Below, piece by piece: positions 1 through 8,139 of a DNA stretch of 64,000 bases. The notes beneath the pieces are model-generated. The model ran no database searches. It had not been told where the DNA came from and was given only the letters and a program-made list of their open reading frames with translations. The DNA is taken from NCBI GenBank assembly GCA_902506225.1, contig LR733345.1, forward strand, positions 124,001 through 188,000, read 5' to 3'. Position 1 is the first letter of the stretch. Each line of letters begins with the position of its first letter. Made by a program: the position numbers and the translations under genes. The DNA is from Faucicola sp902506225. GTDB lineage: Bacteria; Pseudomonadota; Gammaproteobacteria; Pseudomonadales; Moraxellaceae.

Positions 1-461
1 ATACCTTAGCCAATCGTTTAGCGTCTGACATTGAGCTTGGCTATACGCGTATGGGATGTCATCGGGCTGATATCAATGTTGTGCTAGATTTAGTGCATAC
101 CGATGCAGCAGGGCATAAGCACAAGCAGACATTGCTTGCCACCGATATGCTGTCACGGGGTGAAAAAAAATTATTGGTCATGGCGCTTCGCTTATCGCAG
201 TTGCCGTTACTCAATCAGGTCGATAAAGTACCTTTGGTATTGGTGGATGATATCACAGCGGAATTGGATAATGATGCGCTTATGCTGTTATTAACTGGCT
301 TAAAACAAGTTAATTCACAGCTGTTTATCACCAGTCTTACCCAAGATATCGTTGAGAGTATTCAAAAGATTTGGCAGGATAATATAAAACTGTTTCACGT
401 GGAACAGGGAAGCGTTAAACAATTACCGCTTGAAGTACAACCTATTCAAAATGACCTATAA
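1..461 (+). CDS. recF: RecF, DNA replication/repair protein (C-terminal part)
   Basis: C-terminal end of RecF, the ABC-type ATPase that binds gapped DNA and helps RecOR load RecA. The gene is cut by the window edge; the reading frame starts at base 3. Visible features are the DIELGYTRMGCHRADI stretch, an ABC signature-like LSRGEKK and a Walker B-like LVLVDDITAELD, all in the order expected for the RecF C-terminal half. It lies directly upstream of gyrB, the usual dnaA-dnaN-recF-gyrB origin-side order, so dnaN and dnaA are expected just left of the window. A parS-like palindrome lies inside its last 70 bases. Confidence 0.93.
   Translation, partial: TLANRLASDIELGYTRMGCHRADINVVLDLVHTDAAGHKHKQTLLATDMLSRGEKKLLVMALRLSQLPLLNQVDKVPLVLVDDITAELDNDALMLLLTGLKQVNSQLFITSLTQDIVESIQKIWQDNIKLFHVEQGSVKQLPLEVQPIQNDL
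391..406. promoter_or_regulatory. parS-like ParB-binding site inside recF
   Basis: The 16-mer TGTTTCACGTGGAACA fits the widely conserved parS consensus TGTTNCACGTGNAACA, with one position breaking full palindrome symmetry. It sits in coding sequence next to gyrB, in the origin-proximal zone where chromosomal parS sites cluster. A second near-match lies at 12771-12786. Confidence 0.75.
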
Positions 462-602
462 AAACCAGTAACATTTTTAGGTGACTAATTTAGGTGACTA
501 AGTTTAAATGGTTAAGTATTTTTTCAAACTGATGTAACTTAAACTCCCTATTTTCTAGCTCAGCTAACTCACTATTTTGCCTGTCATAAGCAGGGATATT
601 CA

Positions 603-631
603 GTGACTTTTCCCCTAAAATTTGCTACAAT
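603..631 (+). promoter_or_regulatory. Probable sigma-70 promoter of gyrB
   Basis: GTGACT (603-608) and TACAAT (626-631) are separated by 17 bases, and the -10 is preceded by TGC (extended -10). The 275-base recF-gyrB gap otherwise holds only a short direct repeat (TTAGGTGACTAA) near 480-500. Call is by consensus match only. Confidence 0.5.
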
Positions 632-736
632 AAACCCTTTATTTTTCGCCAAAAAACTAAGAAAAAAATCAACGATTTTGACCATAAAATCGAGTATGTT
701 CTGACGTTTTTACCATGCAAAACTTATGGAGTCATC

Positions 737-3229
737 ATGACTGATACATCTGCGAATGTAGCCGATCAGACACAACAATCTATTACCCAATCAAGTCATC
801 AAGAAAATAAAGCCTATGGTTCTGACAGTATCCGCGTACTTCGTGGCTTAGAAGCCGTGCGTGTACGTCCTGGTATGTACATTGGCGATACTGACGATGG
901 CACAGGTTTGCATCATATGGTGTTTGAAGTGGTAGATAACGCCATTGATGAAGCTTTGGCGGGTCACTGTGATCAAATTGACATCATCATCCACGAAGAT
1001 GAATCGGTCAGCGTCAAAGACAATGGACGCGGTATTCCTGTCGATATTCACCCAGAAGAAGGGGTGTCAGCCGCGCAGGTTATCATGACGGTCCTGCATG
1101 CGGGCGGTAAATTTGACGACAACAGCTATAAAGTCTCAGGTGGTTTGCACGGTGTCGGTGTGTCAGTGGTTAATGCATTATCAAAAAAACTGGTGCTCGA
1201 TATCTGGCGTGATGGTTACCACTATAGCCAAACGTATGCCGATGGTGAGCCCGTAGCCCCTGTCGAGCAGCTTGAAGCCACCCAGCAAACAGGCACACAA
1301 GTACGTTTTTATCCAAGCGATGATATTTTTACAGGCACAATTTTTGATTTTGAAATTCTCGCCAAGCGCTTACGCGAATTGTCGTTTTTAAACTCGGGTG
1401 TACGCATCGTATTGACCGATGAGCGCGATGACAAACGCCATGAGTTTGAACACGTTGGCGGTCTATCTGAGTTCGTCCATTACATCAATGCGGGCAAAAC
1501 TGGGCTAAATGAGGTGTTTCATTTTACCAGTGAAGAAAATGACGGTATCAGTGTCGAAGTGGCATTACAATGGACAGATAGCTACAACGAAAAAGTATTA
1601 TGCTTTACCAATAATATCCCGCAAAAAGATGGCGGCAGCCATCTTTCTGGTTTTCGTTCGGCATTAACACGCTGCCTAAATAGCTATATGGATAGCGAAA
1701 ACTTGATGAAAAAAGAAAAAGTTGCGGTAACAGGTGACGATGCGCGGGAAGGTTTAACCGCAATTATTTCTGTCAAAGTACCTGACCCAAAATTCTCAAG
1801 CCAAACCAAAGACAAACTGGTATCAAGTGAAGTCAAACCAGCGGTTGAATCAGCCATGCACGATAAGTTTAGCGCTTACTTGCTTGAAAATCCCAATGCT
1901 GCCAAAGGGATTGCTGGTAAAATCATCGATGCTGCCCGTGCGCGAGAAGCTGCGCGTAAAGCTCGTGAAATGACCCGCCGTAAAACCACCCTTGATATCG
2001 CAGGTCTGCCAGGCAAACTTGCTGATTGCCAAGAAAAAGACCCTGCGATGTCAGAGCTGTACATTGTGGAAGGCGACTCGGCAGGCGGTTCTGCCAAACA
2101 AGGTCGTAACCGTAAGATGCAGGCGATTTTGCCGCTGAAAGGTAAAATTCTAAACGTAGAACGTGCACGTTTTGATAAGATGCTATCATCGCAGGAAGTG
2201 GGTACCTTGATTACCGCATTGGGTACAGGCATCGGACCTGATGAGTACAATCCTGATAAATTACGCTATCACAAAATTATCATCATGACCGATGCGGACG
2301 TGGATGGTTCACATATTCGCACCTTGCTTCTAACATTCTTTTTCCGTCAAACCCCAGAGCTATTAGAACGTGGTCATATTTATATTGCGCAGCCACCCCT
2401 TTATAAGGTGAAAAAAGGTCGCCAAGAATTGTATGTCAAAGACGATGAAGCGTTAAAGGCCTATTTATTGTCATCAACCATCGATGATACCCAGTTGCAT
2501 TTGAGCGAAGGTACGCCTGCGGTCACAGGGCAAGCACTAGAAACCTTGCTCAATGATTATAACCAAACTCAGACCATCAAAAACCGTTTGCAAATCAAAT
2601 ATCCAAGCGCCGTATTGGATGCGTTGGCAATTACCAGCAAACTTAGCATGCCAATGATTGAAGATGAAGCGCAAATGCGAAATTGGCTAGAAGCGTTAGC
2701 GCAGAATCTAGCAGTGAAGGCAGACGGATTACACCCACAAATTGAATTAGAGCCCTTTAGCAAACAAGAAGGCGATCATCAAAAAACCTATTATCTACCG
2801 CGCGTGACGATTTTTATCCATCAGTTGCCACATGCGTACTTATTAGATACCGCATTTATTGGTTCAGGTGAGTATAGCCGTTTGCATCGCTTGACCAGCC
2901 AGTGGAAAGACATGTTGTCAGATACCGCTTACGTCGCTAAAGGTGATAAAAAACTGCCGATCAAAGACATGGGTTATCTATGGCAATTTATCATGAGTGA
3001 TGCGCGCCGTGGTTTAGCGATTCAGCGCTATAAAGGGTTGGGCGAGATGAATGCTGATCAATTGTGGGAAACCACGATGGATCCAGAAAATCGCCATATG
3101 CTAAAAGTCACCATTGAAGATGCGATTGCTGCTGACCATTTATTCTCGTGTCTGATGGGGGATGATGTAGAACCGCGTCGTGCCTTTATTGAGGAGAATG
3201 CGTTAACGGTGACCAACTTGGATATTTAA
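737..3229 (+). CDS. gyrB: DNA gyrase subunit B
   Basis: ATPase subunit of DNA gyrase, which introduces negative supercoils together with GyrA. The protein has 830 residues, slightly longer than the 804 of E. coli. The N-terminal GHKL ATPase is marked by EVVDNAIDEALAG, DNGRGIPV and GGLHGVGVSVVNALS. The TOPRIM domain is marked by EGDSAGGSA and DADVDGSHI, and the C-terminal tail by YKGLGEMNADQLWETTMDP. The ATG at 737 follows a GGAG ribosome site. It is a single gene with its own promoter and a terminator at 3261-3292; the match is strong over the full length. Confidence 0.98.
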   Translation: MTDTSANVADQTQQSITQSSHQENKAYGSDSIRVLRGLEAVRVRPGMYIGDTDDGTGLHHMVFEVVDNAIDEALAGHCDQIDIIIHEDESVSVKDNGRGIPVDIHPEEGVSAAQVIMTVLHAGGKFDDNSYKVSGGLHGVGVSVVNALSKKLVLDIWRDGYHYSQTYADGEPVAPVEQLEATQQTGTQVRFYPSDDIFTGTIFDFEILAKRLRELSFLNSGVRIVLTDERDDKRHEFEHVGGLSEFVHYINAGKTGLNEVFHFTSEENDGISVEVALQWTDSYNEKVLCFTNNIPQKDGGSHLSGFRSALTRCLNSYMDSENLMKKEKVAVTGDDAREGLTAIISVKVPDPKFSSQTKDKLVSSEVKPAVESAMHDKFSAYLLENPNAAKGIAGKIIDAARAREAARKAREMTRRKTTLDIAGLPGKLADCQEKDPAMSELYIVEGDSAGGSAKQGRNRKMQAILPLKGKILNVERARFDKMLSSQEVGTLITALGTGIGPDEYNPDKLRYHKIIIMTDADVDGSHIRTLLLTFFFRQTPELLERGHIYIAQPPLYKVKKGRQELYVKDDEALKAYLLSSTIDDTQLHLSEGTPAVTGQALETLLNDYNQTQTIKNRLQIKYPSAVLDALAITSKLSMPMIEDEAQMRNWLEALAQNLAVKADGLHPQIELEPFSKQEGDHQKTYYLPRVTIFIHQLPHAYLLDTAFIGSGEYSRLHRLTSQWKDMLSDTAYVAKGDKKLPIKDMGYLWQFIMSDARRGLAIQRYKGLGEMNADQLWETTMDPENRHMLKVTIEDAIAADHLFSCLMGDDVEPRRAFIEENALTVTNLDI

Positions 3230-3260
3230 TCCGATTTTAGAGTCGTGTTTTAATACAATG

Positions 3261-3294
3261 AAAACCACCTTATGTTGTAATAAGGTGGTTTTAT
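3261..3294 (+). terminator. Rho-independent terminator after gyrB
   Basis: A 12-bp perfect stem (AAAACCACCTTA, 3261-3272, with TAAGGTGGTTTT, 3281-3292) and an 8-base loop, ending in T residues. It lies 31 bases after the gyrB stop and upstream of mntP, so mntP is probably transcribed separately. Confidence 0.8.
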
Positions 3295-3324
3295 TTCAGC
3301 TAGAATTTTTAAAAGAGATATCAC

Positions 3325-3912
3325 ATGATTGCTTTATTACTGCTAGCGATAGCCTTATCGATGGATGCCTTTGCTGTGGCGATTGGACTGGGTGCCAAAC
3401 ACCGCCAAGATACGGCCAAAATTGCGATTATGGCAGGCGTATATTTTGGCGTGTTTCAAGGTTTAATGCCGTTGATTGGTTATCTCGGTGGACGTTCAAT
3501 CTTAGGATTTATCGCAAATTGGGCACCTTGGATCGCATGCATTATTTTAGTCGGGCTTGGTGGAAAAATGCTGTATGAAGCCTTATCTGGCGATGATGAT
3601 GTGTCATCACAAGACTCTACTCCGCACAATGTTGCTTTAGATATCGCCAATGATGCCAATGTTGTCATCACGCATAAAACCATGACTACTTTAGCGATTG
3701 CAACCAGTATTGATGCAATGGCAGCCGGATTTACTTTAAATTTAATCCCAGTCAATCCTTATGTATCCTGTGCAGTAATTGCCGTAGTAACAGGGATTTT
3801 TAGCTTTATTGGCGTATTTATGGGCAAGCAATCAGGCACATGGCTAGAGAGCAAAGCTGAAATTTTTGGTGGGCTAGTATTAATTGGTATTGGTATCAAA
3901 ATGGTACTTTAA
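3325..3912 (+). CDS. mntP: Manganese efflux pump MntP
   Basis: Inner-membrane Mn(II) exporter of the MntP (DUF204) family, 195 residues, about the usual 188-195. The sequence is two homologous three-helix halves. Each half carries the conserved acidic turn: SMDAFAV near residue 12 and SIDAMAAG near residue 132. A polar loop (GDDDVSSQDS) lies between them. The start ATG follows AAAAGAGATATCAC. In many bacteria it is controlled by MntR or a yybP-ykoY riboswitch; the short 5' region here shows neither. The family assignment is strong and the substrate is inferred from the family. Confidence 0.92.
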   Translation: MIALLLLAIALSMDAFAVAIGLGAKHRQDTAKIAIMAGVYFGVFQGLMPLIGYLGGRSILGFIANWAPWIACIILVGLGGKMLYEALSGDDDVSSQDSTPHNVALDIANDANVVITHKTMTTLAIATSIDAMAAGFTLNLIPVNPYVSCAVIAVVTGIFSFIGVFMGKQSGTWLESKAEIFGGLVLIGIGIKMVL

Positions 3913-3950
3913 TAGACTAGCTTTTTTGTCCTTAATTTTAATAGTCAAAT

Positions 3951-3986
3951 AAAAAAGACTTCCAAATTAATGAAAGTCTTTTTTTA
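3951..3986. terminator. Bidirectional terminator between mntP and the glycine-zipper gene
   Basis: AAAGACTT (3954-3961) pairs with AAGTCTTT (3974-3981), flanked by an A-run on the left and a T-run on the right, so it can serve both convergent genes. Confidence 0.75.
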
Positions 3987-4010
3987 TGTTGAGCTAGTTT
4001 AGTCGGAAGA

Positions 4011-5345
4011 TTAACGCTTAATACGATACCATGCATCACGTGCTGCTAGGCGAGCTTGATCCCAAGTCAAACGTGAATTACCTTTGAATTGTTCCCAATC
4101 ATTGCGTAAATCATTTTCAACACTTTCAAAGTCATTTGCTGTATTAAAATGATGACGTGCACGGTAACCATAATCATACGCTGAGCGATAGTCGTTATCG
4201 TAATCATAGCCTTGGCTATAGTAAGTCGTCGTATTGTAGTTATTGCGCCAGTAAGTATCTTCTTCTGTATTACCTTCAAGCGTATTTGCTACGGCGTTAC
4301 CTGTGGCTGCACCTGCTACAGCACCAATGGCACCGCCAACCAATGAACCTACTGGACCACCTACAGCACCAATCGCTGCGCCTGTAGCAGCACCAGCTGC
4401 CATACCTGTACCACTGGCAACAGGGTTAGCTTCTTTACGTTGTTCACCGGCTTCAGTTGGGTTAACTGCCTCACCCACTTCATGACCCGCTGCACCACCG
4501 GCTACAGCGCCAATCGCGCCACCCACTAATGTACCAACAGGACCTGCTACTGAACCAACAGCTGCACCTGCTGCTGCGCCACCTAGTGCGCCAGAACCAC
4601 TAGCGACTGGATGAGGTTTTTCGTAAGCATCTTCAGCGGTGGTAGGATTGACTGCTTCACCGATTTCATGACCTGCCGCGCTACCTGCTACCGCGCCGAT
4701 AGCGCCACCCACTAAGGTACCAACAGGACCCGCCACCGAACCAACGGCTGCACCGGCTGCGGCACCACCTAATGCGCCTGTACCAGTAGCAACAGGATGA
4801 GCTTTTTCTTCACCTTCTGCATAGCCATCTACCGTACGTAAACGTGGTGAATATTCTTGACCAGAAATACGAGCATCTGTTCTATCCCAACCATCACGAA
4901 TCGCTTCTTTTGCATCTTGCCATGCAAGACGTGAATTACCTTTTACTTCCTGCCAGCTACGTTCAAGGTCCGATTCCACACTGTCAAACGTTGTACCAGC
5001 TGGGTATTTTGCGCGATTTGCATAGCCGACGGCATAAGCTGGTTGATAGTCAGTGGTATAATCATAACCCTCTTTATAATAAGTTGTTCGTGAATAGGTA
5101 TCGTTCCAATAAGCATCTTCAACGGTTGGGTCAATCGCTTCACCTGCGGCGTGACCTGCAGCACCGCCAGCGATAGCGCCAATTGCGCCGCCGATTAACA
5201 TACCCAATGGACCACCGATAGCACCAATGGCTGCACCTGCAGCAGCACCACCCATACTGCCTATTGCAGTACCGATTGGATGTGAGCCTGGTTCACCAGT
5301 GATAGGGTCGCGGTTTAAGTCTGAATTATTGATATTATCTACCAT
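4011..5345 (-). CDS. Modular glycine-zipper protein with duplicated Tyr-rich domains
   Basis: A 444-residue protein of unknown function. It is built as zipper 1, Tyr-rich module A, zippers 2, 3 and 4, then Tyr-rich module B. Each zipper is about 50 residues of GxxxG-type Gly/Ala sequence (for example GGAAAGAAVGSVAGPVG), usually ending in GEAVNP. Modules A and B share TTYY..GYDY..DY..AY..GY and a helical FDSVE(S/N)DLR.(D/S)W...KGNSRL.W..A. part. No signal peptide is seen. I chose the ATG at 5345 because GAGGA lies 7 bases upstream; an in-frame ATG at 5378 has no such site. Zippers 2 and 3 are near-identical at DNA level (about 180 bp apart), so the region can change length by recombination. 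Similar glycine-zipper proteins are often stress-induced; that role is inference. Confidence 0.8.
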   Translation of the reverse strand: MVDNINNSDLNRDPITGEPGSHPIGTAIGSMGGAAAGAAIGAIGGPLGMLIGGAIGAIAGGAAGHAAGEAIDPTVEDAYWNDTYSRTTYYKEGYDYTTDYQPAYAVGYANRAKYPAGTTFDSVESDLERSWQEVKGNSRLAWQDAKEAIRDGWDRTDARISGQEYSPRLRTVDGYAEGEEKAHPVATGTGALGGAAAGAAVGSVAGPVGTLVGGAIGAVAGSAAGHEIGEAVNPTTAEDAYEKPHPVASGSGALGGAAAGAAVGSVAGPVGTLVGGAIGAVAGGAAGHEVGEAVNPTEAGEQRKEANPVASGTGMAAGAATGAAIGAVGGPVGSLVGGAIGAVAGAATGNAVANTLEGNTEEDTYWRNNYNTTTYYSQGYDYDNDYRSAYDYGYRARHHFNTANDFESVENDLRNDWEQFKGNSRLTWDQARLAARDAWYRIKR

Positions 5346-5835
5346 GATGGTATCCTCATTTAAAGGTTTTTCATCCAAGCCATACGAGTGTTTAGAAAAA
5401 ATTTTTAATATGGCTATTATTTTTATTGTCGAAAAACGATTAAAAGTGACGTTAACTTAAAATCAATAAATTAAAATCAATTTTTTCATCAATCCGTTTT
5501 CGGTTATTACCGTTTCATAATAATAAATTTTTGTATTTGCTGTATAGTATTATGATCAGTCTTTTTCGTAGAGTTTGGTAAACATAAAGCCTATTAGATG
5601 ATGTTTGTGTAACAAAGACAATCAATTGGTGAAAGGGATACAAAAAAACGTAATTAAAGACCGTCGATTATAAAAATTTTTTAGGCAGAGTTTTTACTTA
5701 AAACAGTTATGTAGCTATTTTTCACCCTATAAAAATCAGCAAATAAAGCCGTTAATTGGTAGAATACCCATAAATTTTTGAAACCTGTTAGCATTGGTTC
5801 AATTAAGCTATTTATCCAAATTTAAAGAGGCTCGT
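5346..5835. other. 490-base divergent intergenic region
   Basis: AT-rich gap between the glycine-zipper gene (leftward) and guaA (rightward). Both promoters must lie here. I see TATAGT/TATTAT-like boxes near 5543-5553 and TATAAA near 5730 but no convincing spaced pair, no terminator and no conserved riboswitch fold. Confidence 0.5.
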
Positions 5836-7419
5836 ATGTCAACATCCAACCACTCAATCAAACAAGACCGTATCTTGGTACTGGATTATGGTTCACAGTA
5901 CAGTCAACTGATTGCGCGCCGCGTGCGCGAAGCAGGGGTATTTTGTGAAATGTACCCATACGATATCGACGCACAGCGCATTCACGACTTTGGTGCAAAA
6001 GGGGTTATTTTATCGGGCGGTCCAGAGAGCGTGTATGCAGAAAATAGCCCAAAAATTAATGACGCCGTATTTGATATCAATGTGCCCGTACTAGGCATTT
6101 GCTATGGTATGCAGGCGATGGCAGATCGGTTTGGTGGCAAAATTGAAGCCAGCAGTCACCAAGAGTTTGGCGCTGCTATCATCGAAAAAACCGCTCAAGA
6201 TAGCTTTTTTAACGGCATTGAAGATGAGCCCAACAAATTACACGTTTGGATGAGTCATGGCGACAAAGTTGTTGAGTTACCTGCAGGCTTTGAAGTGACT
6301 GCGATAACGCCAAGCTGTCCAATTGCTGCGATGGCAAATGAAAGCAAGCATTATTATGGGGTGCAGTTTCATCCAGAAGTAACCCATACGCTGCAAGGTG
6401 AAGCATTGATTAGTCGATTTGTGCACCAAATCTGTGGCTGTGCCAATGCCTGGACACCGGATAACATCATTGAGATGCGTGTGGCGCAGTTAAAAGAACA
6501 AATTGGCGATGAGCAAGTGTTGTTGGGGCTTTCGGGCGGCGTAGATAGCTCGGTGGTAGCCGCACTGCTTCACAAAGCGATTGGCGCGCAGCTAACCTGT
6601 GTGTTTGTTGATAATGGTTTGTTACGGCTCCATGAAGGCGACCAAGTGATGCAAATCTTTGCTGAAAACATGGGCGTTAAAGTCATTCGCGTGGATGCTG
6701 AGGAACGTTTTTTGACCGCATTGGCCGGTGTTAGCGATCCAGAAGCCAAACGTAAAATCATTGGCAAAACCTTTATCGATGTGTTTGCAGATACCGCACG
6801 TGAACTGTCGGGTGAGGGCAAAGGCATTCAATTCTTGGCACAAGGTACCATTTACCCCGATGTCATTGAATCGGCAAAAAGTCACCAAGGCAAAGCGCAT
6901 GTAATCAAGTCTCACCACAATGTCGGTGGCTTGCCAGACGATTTGCAATTCAAACTCATTGAACCCTTACGTGATTTGTTTAAAGATGAAGTGCGTAAGC
7001 TCGGCGTGACATTAGGGTTACCTGAAAAAATGATTTATCGTCATCCTTTCCCAGGTCCAGGTCTAGGCGTGCGTATCTTGGGTGAAGTGAAAAAAGAATA
7101 TGCCGATATTTTGCGTCAAGCCGATGCCATCTTTATGCAAGAGTTGGAAAAATCTGGTTGGTATGATAAAACCGCACAAGCGTTTGCCGTGTTCCAACCT
7201 GTAAAATCAGTGGGCGTGGTTGGTGATGGTCGCCGTTATGCGTGGGTGATTGCGTTACGAGCGGTTGAAACCATCGACTTTATGACAGCGCGTTTTGCGC
7301 ATTTACCGTATGATTTGATTGAAACAGTGTCCAATCGCATCATGAATGAAATCAAAGAAGTATCACGTGTGACCTACGATATCTCAAGTAAGCCACCAGC
7401 GACCATTGAATGGGAATAA
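5836..7419 (+). CDS. guaA: GMP synthase (glutamine-hydrolysing)
   Basis: Converts XMP, ATP and glutamine to GMP. The protein has 527 residues, close to the 525 of E. coli. The N-terminal class I glutamine amidotransferase domain carries the nucleophile motif GICYGMQ and the His/Glu motif QFHPEVTHT. The ATP-pyrophosphatase domain carries the P-loop LSGGVDSS, and the C-terminal dimerisation domain ends in SSKPPATIEWE as usual. I chose the ATG at 5836, preceded by AAAGAGG; an in-frame ATG at 5794 would add 14 unconserved residues. It stands alone, not next to guaB, and is followed by its own terminator. Confidence 0.97.
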   Translation: MSTSNHSIKQDRILVLDYGSQYSQLIARRVREAGVFCEMYPYDIDAQRIHDFGAKGVILSGGPESVYAENSPKINDAVFDINVPVLGICYGMQAMADRFGGKIEASSHQEFGAAIIEKTAQDSFFNGIEDEPNKLHVWMSHGDKVVELPAGFEVTAITPSCPIAAMANESKHYYGVQFHPEVTHTLQGEALISRFVHQICGCANAWTPDNIIEMRVAQLKEQIGDEQVLLGLSGGVDSSVVAALLHKAIGAQLTCVFVDNGLLRLHEGDQVMQIFAENMGVKVIRVDAEERFLTALAGVSDPEAKRKIIGKTFIDVFADTARELSGEGKGIQFLAQGTIYPDVIESAKSHQGKAHVIKSHHNVGGLPDDLQFKLIEPLRDLFKDEVRKLGVTLGLPEKMIYRHPFPGPGLGVRILGEVKKEYADILRQADAIFMQELEKSGWYDKTAQAFAVFQPVKSVGVVGDGRRYAWVIALRAVETIDFMTARFAHLPYDLIETVSNRIMNEIKEVSRVTYDISSKPPATIEWE

Positions 7420-7440
7420 AGCGACTAAAAAAGCTAATAA

Positions 7441-7469
7441 AAAAAGGCGATTGATTATCGCCTTTTTTA
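7441..7469 (+). terminator. Terminator after guaA
   Basis: AAAAAGGCGAT (7441-7451) pairs with ATCGCCTTTTT (7457-7467), loop TGATT, followed by T residues. The A-run on its left lets it also end transcription of leftward dsbB. Confidence 0.85.
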
Positions 7470-7494
7470 TGGGGTTAAACCACGACCGATAGCG

Positions 7495-8019
7495 TTATCG
7501 AGTATTGCTTTTACGTATCGCCAAAATAATCATTACCAATAAAATGCTAAAAAATCCCAAGGATAATTCTGGGATACTAAAGCCTAAAAACGTCCAGTCA
7601 ATCACCGCACACTCGCCAGAACCTTTAAACACTTCTTTCAATACTTGGGCAATCGGCAACGTATCCATCCAATAGTCTAACCCAGGACCACACGACGGGA
7701 CTTGGTCAGGTGGCAGGTGTTGAATCCATACATGGCGAATCGCCACCGCAATTGACCACAAAATGCCAAGCAGCGCGCCGAACATCAACAAAATCTTTGC
7801 CCAAACTTGTTTTGGATTGAGCAAAAAGGCGATAAATGCAAAAATCCCCATCACAATCAAACCCACTCGCTGAAAGATACACAGCGGACACGGGTCTAAT
7901 TTTACCACCCCTTGCAAATAAAAATAGGCGAAACTCATGCCAATAATGCTGGCTAACGTCAATAGTCCTGCCAGTCTCCGATAACTTAACAAGCTGTGGG
8001 TCAATGAAGCATCACGCAT
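7495..8019 (-). CDS. dsbB: Disulfide bond formation protein DsbB
   Basis: Inner-membrane quinone reductase that reoxidises the periplasmic oxidase DsbA. The protein has four predicted membrane helices. The quinone-side CPLC pair comes after helix 1, and the second periplasmic Cys pair (PSCGPG and GECAVIDW) lies in the loop after helix 3, so all four redox cysteines are present. I use the ATG at 8019 (174 residues, E. coli 176); a TTG at 8037 in the same frame is an alternative with no better ribosome site. It faces guaA and shares the terminator region. Family assignment is confident. Confidence 0.93.
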   Translation of the reverse strand: MRDASLTHSLLSYRRLAGLLTLASIIGMSFAYFYLQGVVKLDPCPLCIFQRVGLIVMGIFAFIAFLLNPKQVWAKILLMFGALLGILWSIAVAIRHVWIQHLPPDQVPSCGPGLDYWMDTLPIAQVLKEVFKGSGECAVIDWTFLGFSIPELSLGFFSILLVMIILAIRKSNTR

Positions 8020-8139
8020 AAAAAAACCATCAAACAATTTAGTGAAAAAGAATAAGCCAAACCATAGCGCTTAGAATTTTAGAAATTTAACGCTACAAAA
8101 TAATCAGCCCAACCACATCTGATTACTAGCACCTACTAA

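Noticed and set aside
3230..3324. Manganese riboswitch upstream of mntP
   Set aside because: Only 95 bases are available and most are the gyrB terminator; no yybP-ykoY core could be seen.
3258..3578. 106-codon open frame over the start of mntP
   Set aside because: It begins inside the gyrB terminator and overlaps mntP in another frame with no family match.
4157..5176. Plus-strand open frames opposite the glycine-zipper gene
   Set aside because: They are antisense shadows produced by the repetitive Gly/Ala codons.
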